From: Owenia fusiformis
Taxonomy: Eukaryota; Annelida; Polychaeta; Sabellida; Oweniidae
Length of the DNA stretch: 64,000 bases
NCBI GenBank assembly: GCA_903813345.2
Contig: CAIIXF020000001.1
Coordinates: 60,651,885-60,715,884, forward strand
Reading direction: 5' to 3'
Below the pieces are notes generated by a model. The model saw nothing but the letters and a program-made list of their open reading frames with translations, had not been told where the DNA came from and ran no database searches. Each line of letters begins with the position of its first letter. Within the stretch, counting starts at the first letter, position 1. The translations under genes were made by a program, and so were the position numbers. Positions 61,440 to 64,000 of this stretch are shown here, one piece after another.

Positions 61440-62355
61440 ATTTATGCAAAATAATCTCTACTTTGTGACACACCTACAATTCTACATTCATGTTGAAACC
61501 TATTTAATGATTGAAAATCCATCCTTGCTAGCACAAGATTCTTCTCTGAATCAGCCAGGGAGAAAAACACATGCAATAGTCCATAATATAATATGTTTGG
61601 CAGAAAATATATTATGTGAGTATATTCCTTCAGGTGGGCAGAGTAAATACATAAACCTAGTATAATCAACTTCTGGGCTTTCAATAGCAGGGGGCGAGAG
61701 TCCAAAATCGCCGTTTGTTTTCTATAATTCGCCGGTTGTCAGAAGCCAAATATTGTCTTTAGTTTTAGGGAGGGGGGGGAGATTAAAAAAGTCACATCAT
61801 TTTATCAGTACTTATTGAACGCCCTGTACATTGTATACACACAGGTTGCATTCTATTCACACAGGTTGCATTCTATATTGAGTGTTCAACCCGGGAAGTG
61901 CATTTGAATTTGTAAAATGAAACCTGTGGAAGAGTAAATCATAATTTATTTTCATAAGAATATAAAAGGTAAAAATGGCATTCTATATGAGTTGCCCTAG
62001 TCATTTCACAGTTCAAGGTGTTATTTTGTGTAGCCCGTGTCTTGTGGTCAATTAAATTGACAATATCACACATGGAAATGACTTTGGAAAACCTGCAATA
62101 CGTAAAATCTTTTAAATCACCTCTCAATAGGATTCAATGTTCAAAACTTTGAATGACTGTGCAATACTCTTGTATATGAGATCATGGGCTCTATCGTCTG
62201 AACTATATTCACAGGTGAATTGTTCATCCTTGCACTTTTGTGACATTTAGTATATTTTGCCTTTAATCTTACAAGAACAATAATATTAGTGGATTAGATC
62301 AAATTTAATTTCGACATTCCCTGTCCATTCATCCACTTTCAGTGCGCCGACGCTA
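61440..62355. other. intergenic
   Basis: A poly-G run (about 61771-61780) and a duplicated cacacaggttgcattctat (about 61840-61875) are the only features seen. Confidence 0.4.
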
Positions 62356-62361
62356 TAATAA

Positions 62362-62868
62362 CACTGGTGCTCCCCTCGATTACGCTGGTTACCGAAACGG
62401 TTCGTTTTTGCAACAAAATGTCGGAACATCGAAGGTACGATTTTTCTTTTTTCCTTATTTCACACGTTGTAGGCAGAATTTCCACGACATCGTGTACGTG
62501 TATCAGTATCATATGTTTAAGAAAATGTACATATTTTTGAATAAATAGTTCAGAAGACAACAGAATCGTCTATACATAAACGGTTTTTCGAAAAACAGTT
62601 AAGATCTGCACTTTTAACCCAAACCGTTTATGTAACTTAAGTGAGGAATTAAATCGACGATTCTGTTGTCTTCTGACCTATTTTTTCACAAACATGTACA
62701 TTTTCTAAAACATATGGTGCTGATACTAGTTTGTGAGAAAAAATGTCGTTGGGATTCTGCCTACAACGCGTGAAATAAGGAAAAAAGAAAAATCGTACCT
62801 TTGACGTTCCAACATTTTGTTACCAAAACGAACCGGTAACCAGCGTAATTGAGAGGATCACCAGTGAA
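62362..62868. mobile_element. fold-back element with about 230-bp arms
   Basis: Arms share cactggtg ends, ttacgctggttaccg, gaaaaatcgtacct-type sequence, acatgtacattttct-type sequence and tcagaagacaacagaatcgt. They are inverted about a centre near 62610. AATAA flanks both ends, which may be a 5-bp target duplication. Confidence 0.82.
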
Positions 62869-63317
62869 TAACAAGAATTTGCATTTTCGGGAGTGTAAAA
62901 TTGGTTATTTTGAATGCCGCCCCTTGTATTTCTCATCTGCCTCTTGTAAAAAAAGTTACTGAAACCACTGAACTTTGATGTCTTACATGTAGTTTCTGAT
63001 ACTGATGTCAAATGTCACGATCAAATGTCCCTGTCTGATCCATAAAGGTTATATACTATACTAACAGTTGACTCAGCTAAATTTTAGTTCTGCTTTAAAA
63101 AGATAGATCCATTTATGGAATAAATTGATTTAATCAGTCATAATATTGCTTTGACATGTTAATGTTATTATTAAAGATTAATTCTAATTGAAGGATGAAG
63201 ATGCTGTAAAAGTGACAAAAGTGACAAATCTAAAACTAGTACCAATGTCATCAACATGTCATGGTAACCAAACAACATGCCTAAGAATTCAATGCTCTAA
63301 CAATCTGATATGACAAA

Positions 63318-63451
63318 ATGGATGGCAGCAGAGTTGTTGTGGTTCTGCCAGCTGGAGGATGCAGCATGAGAATGAACACTGACACCCCTAAACAATACAT
63401 GACCATCCTGAACAGACCGTTACTGAGTTATACAATAGAGGCATTTGAAAG
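63318..63451 (+). CDS. CRPPA: CRPPA/ISPD (CDP-ribitol pyrophosphorylase) exon 1
   Basis: It starts at ATG 63318 and encodes 44 codons plus [22 protein letters not shown] then [20 protein letters not shown]. This is the nucleotide-binding start of the IspD-like cytidylyltransferase fold (PAGG-x2-x-RM and TPKQY). CRPPA makes CDP-ribitol for ribitol-phosphate in alpha-dystroglycan O-mannosyl glycans, in the cytosol. Vertebrate CRPPA reads PAGGCGERM; here the loop reads PAGGCSMRM, so one loop glycine is Ser. The donor is AAAG|GTAAAT. Confidence 0.93.
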
Positions 63452-63708
63452 GTAAATCCCAATTCAATGGTGTAGCCAAGCATGAGGCAGGGGAGGTAAT
63501 TGCCTTCCAAAGGCCAAATGACTTAATGTTAAATGAACCTCTGTATGTAGGGCACCTTTTATGTGGAACACATTTTAGAGGTACTTAAGATGTTCCACTT
63601 ATACAGGTTCTAGTGTATTAGTGTATGCCATACATACTTGAATCCAAATAAACACTGTTTTTTTGCTCTATGAGCTGATAAAAACGTGCGTTCTTGCTTC
63701 AATTTTAG

Positions 63709-63872
63709 GATATCTTGGGTTGAACAAATCATAGTGGTCACAGCTAAAGAGCAAATTGAGTTTGTGAATAAAGAAATCCTCCCCAAATATGGCCATAGCA
63801 AGACATGCATCACTGAAGGCGGTACTACAAGGCATCATTCCATATATAATGGTGTTAAACACATTGCTAGTG
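63709..63872 (+). CDS. CRPPA: CRPPA/ISPD exon 2 (gene continues past the window)
   Basis: The acceptor is ttttag at 63703-63708. AG+G gives Arg, then ISWVEQIIVVTAKEQIEFVN, ILPKYGHSKTCITEGGTTRH and HSIYNGVKHIAS, ending G|GTGAGT. GGTTRHHSIYNG matches the conserved CRPPA/IspD G-x-TRxxS-x-xNG segment. Later exons with the catalytic HDAVRPF-type loop must lie to the right of the window. Confidence 0.93.
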
Positions 63873-64000
63873 GTGAGTATTTAGAATTAATTTAATGTGC
63901 TATGATAATTCAGAGGCCCAATTCATAGGTTGAATCCTAACTGCCTAAGATACTTCTTTAAAAATCATTTCAACCTGTAATTTGAAATGTGACTTCAATA

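Overview
This is a 64 kb, AT-rich piece of a eukaryotic nuclear genome. Protein genes are split by GT-AG introns, transposon remnants are dense, and no bacterial gene layout is present. The recognisable proteins (STT3B, SRR1-like, CRPPA/ISPD) are animal housekeeping proteins. Together with abundant DNA transposons, fold-back elements, non-LTR retrotransposon remains and frequent ACATGTA-type words, they suggest a marine invertebrate, possibly a mollusc or other lophotrochozoan. The phylum is an inference.

Layout. Positions 1-7.6 kb hold nested non-autonomous DNA transposons, palindromes and two copies of a tRNA-derived SINE. 7.69-8.83 kb is a diverged satellite, followed by a 5'-truncated, stop-broken LINE (9.08-11.70 kb). 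11.7-24.7 kb is repeat-rich: a GGAG-rich repeat field with a 141-bp tandem array, three fold-back elements, and MITEs with clean target-site duplications. At 24.86-27.84 kb lies a likely two-exon gene for a 72-residue secreted six-cysteine protein, with a Crypton-like element in its intron. 28.47-31.27 kb is a transposon with long terminal inverted repeats. Two rearranged mariner elements and small MITEs fill 31.5-37 kb.

37.40-58.59 kb, minus strand, is a complete 17-exon STT3B gene (778 codons, all exon phases consistent), the catalytic subunit of the ER oligosaccharyltransferase. SRR1-like (59.81-60.63 kb, plus, one exon) is divergent from it. The first two coding exons of CRPPA/ISPD (63.32 kb onward, plus) run off the right edge.

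The most striking structure is in STT3B intron 2. About 84 head-to-tail copies of an 82-bp unit (47.26-54.14 kb, about 6.9 kb) are each made of the last 33 bases of the intron, the 3' splice site, and the first 49 coding bases of exon 3. The array is a minisatellite made from a splice acceptor and the start of an essential coding exon, so the spliceosome faces dozens of near-perfect decoy acceptors before the real one. Array units show shuffled variants and higher-order block duplications.
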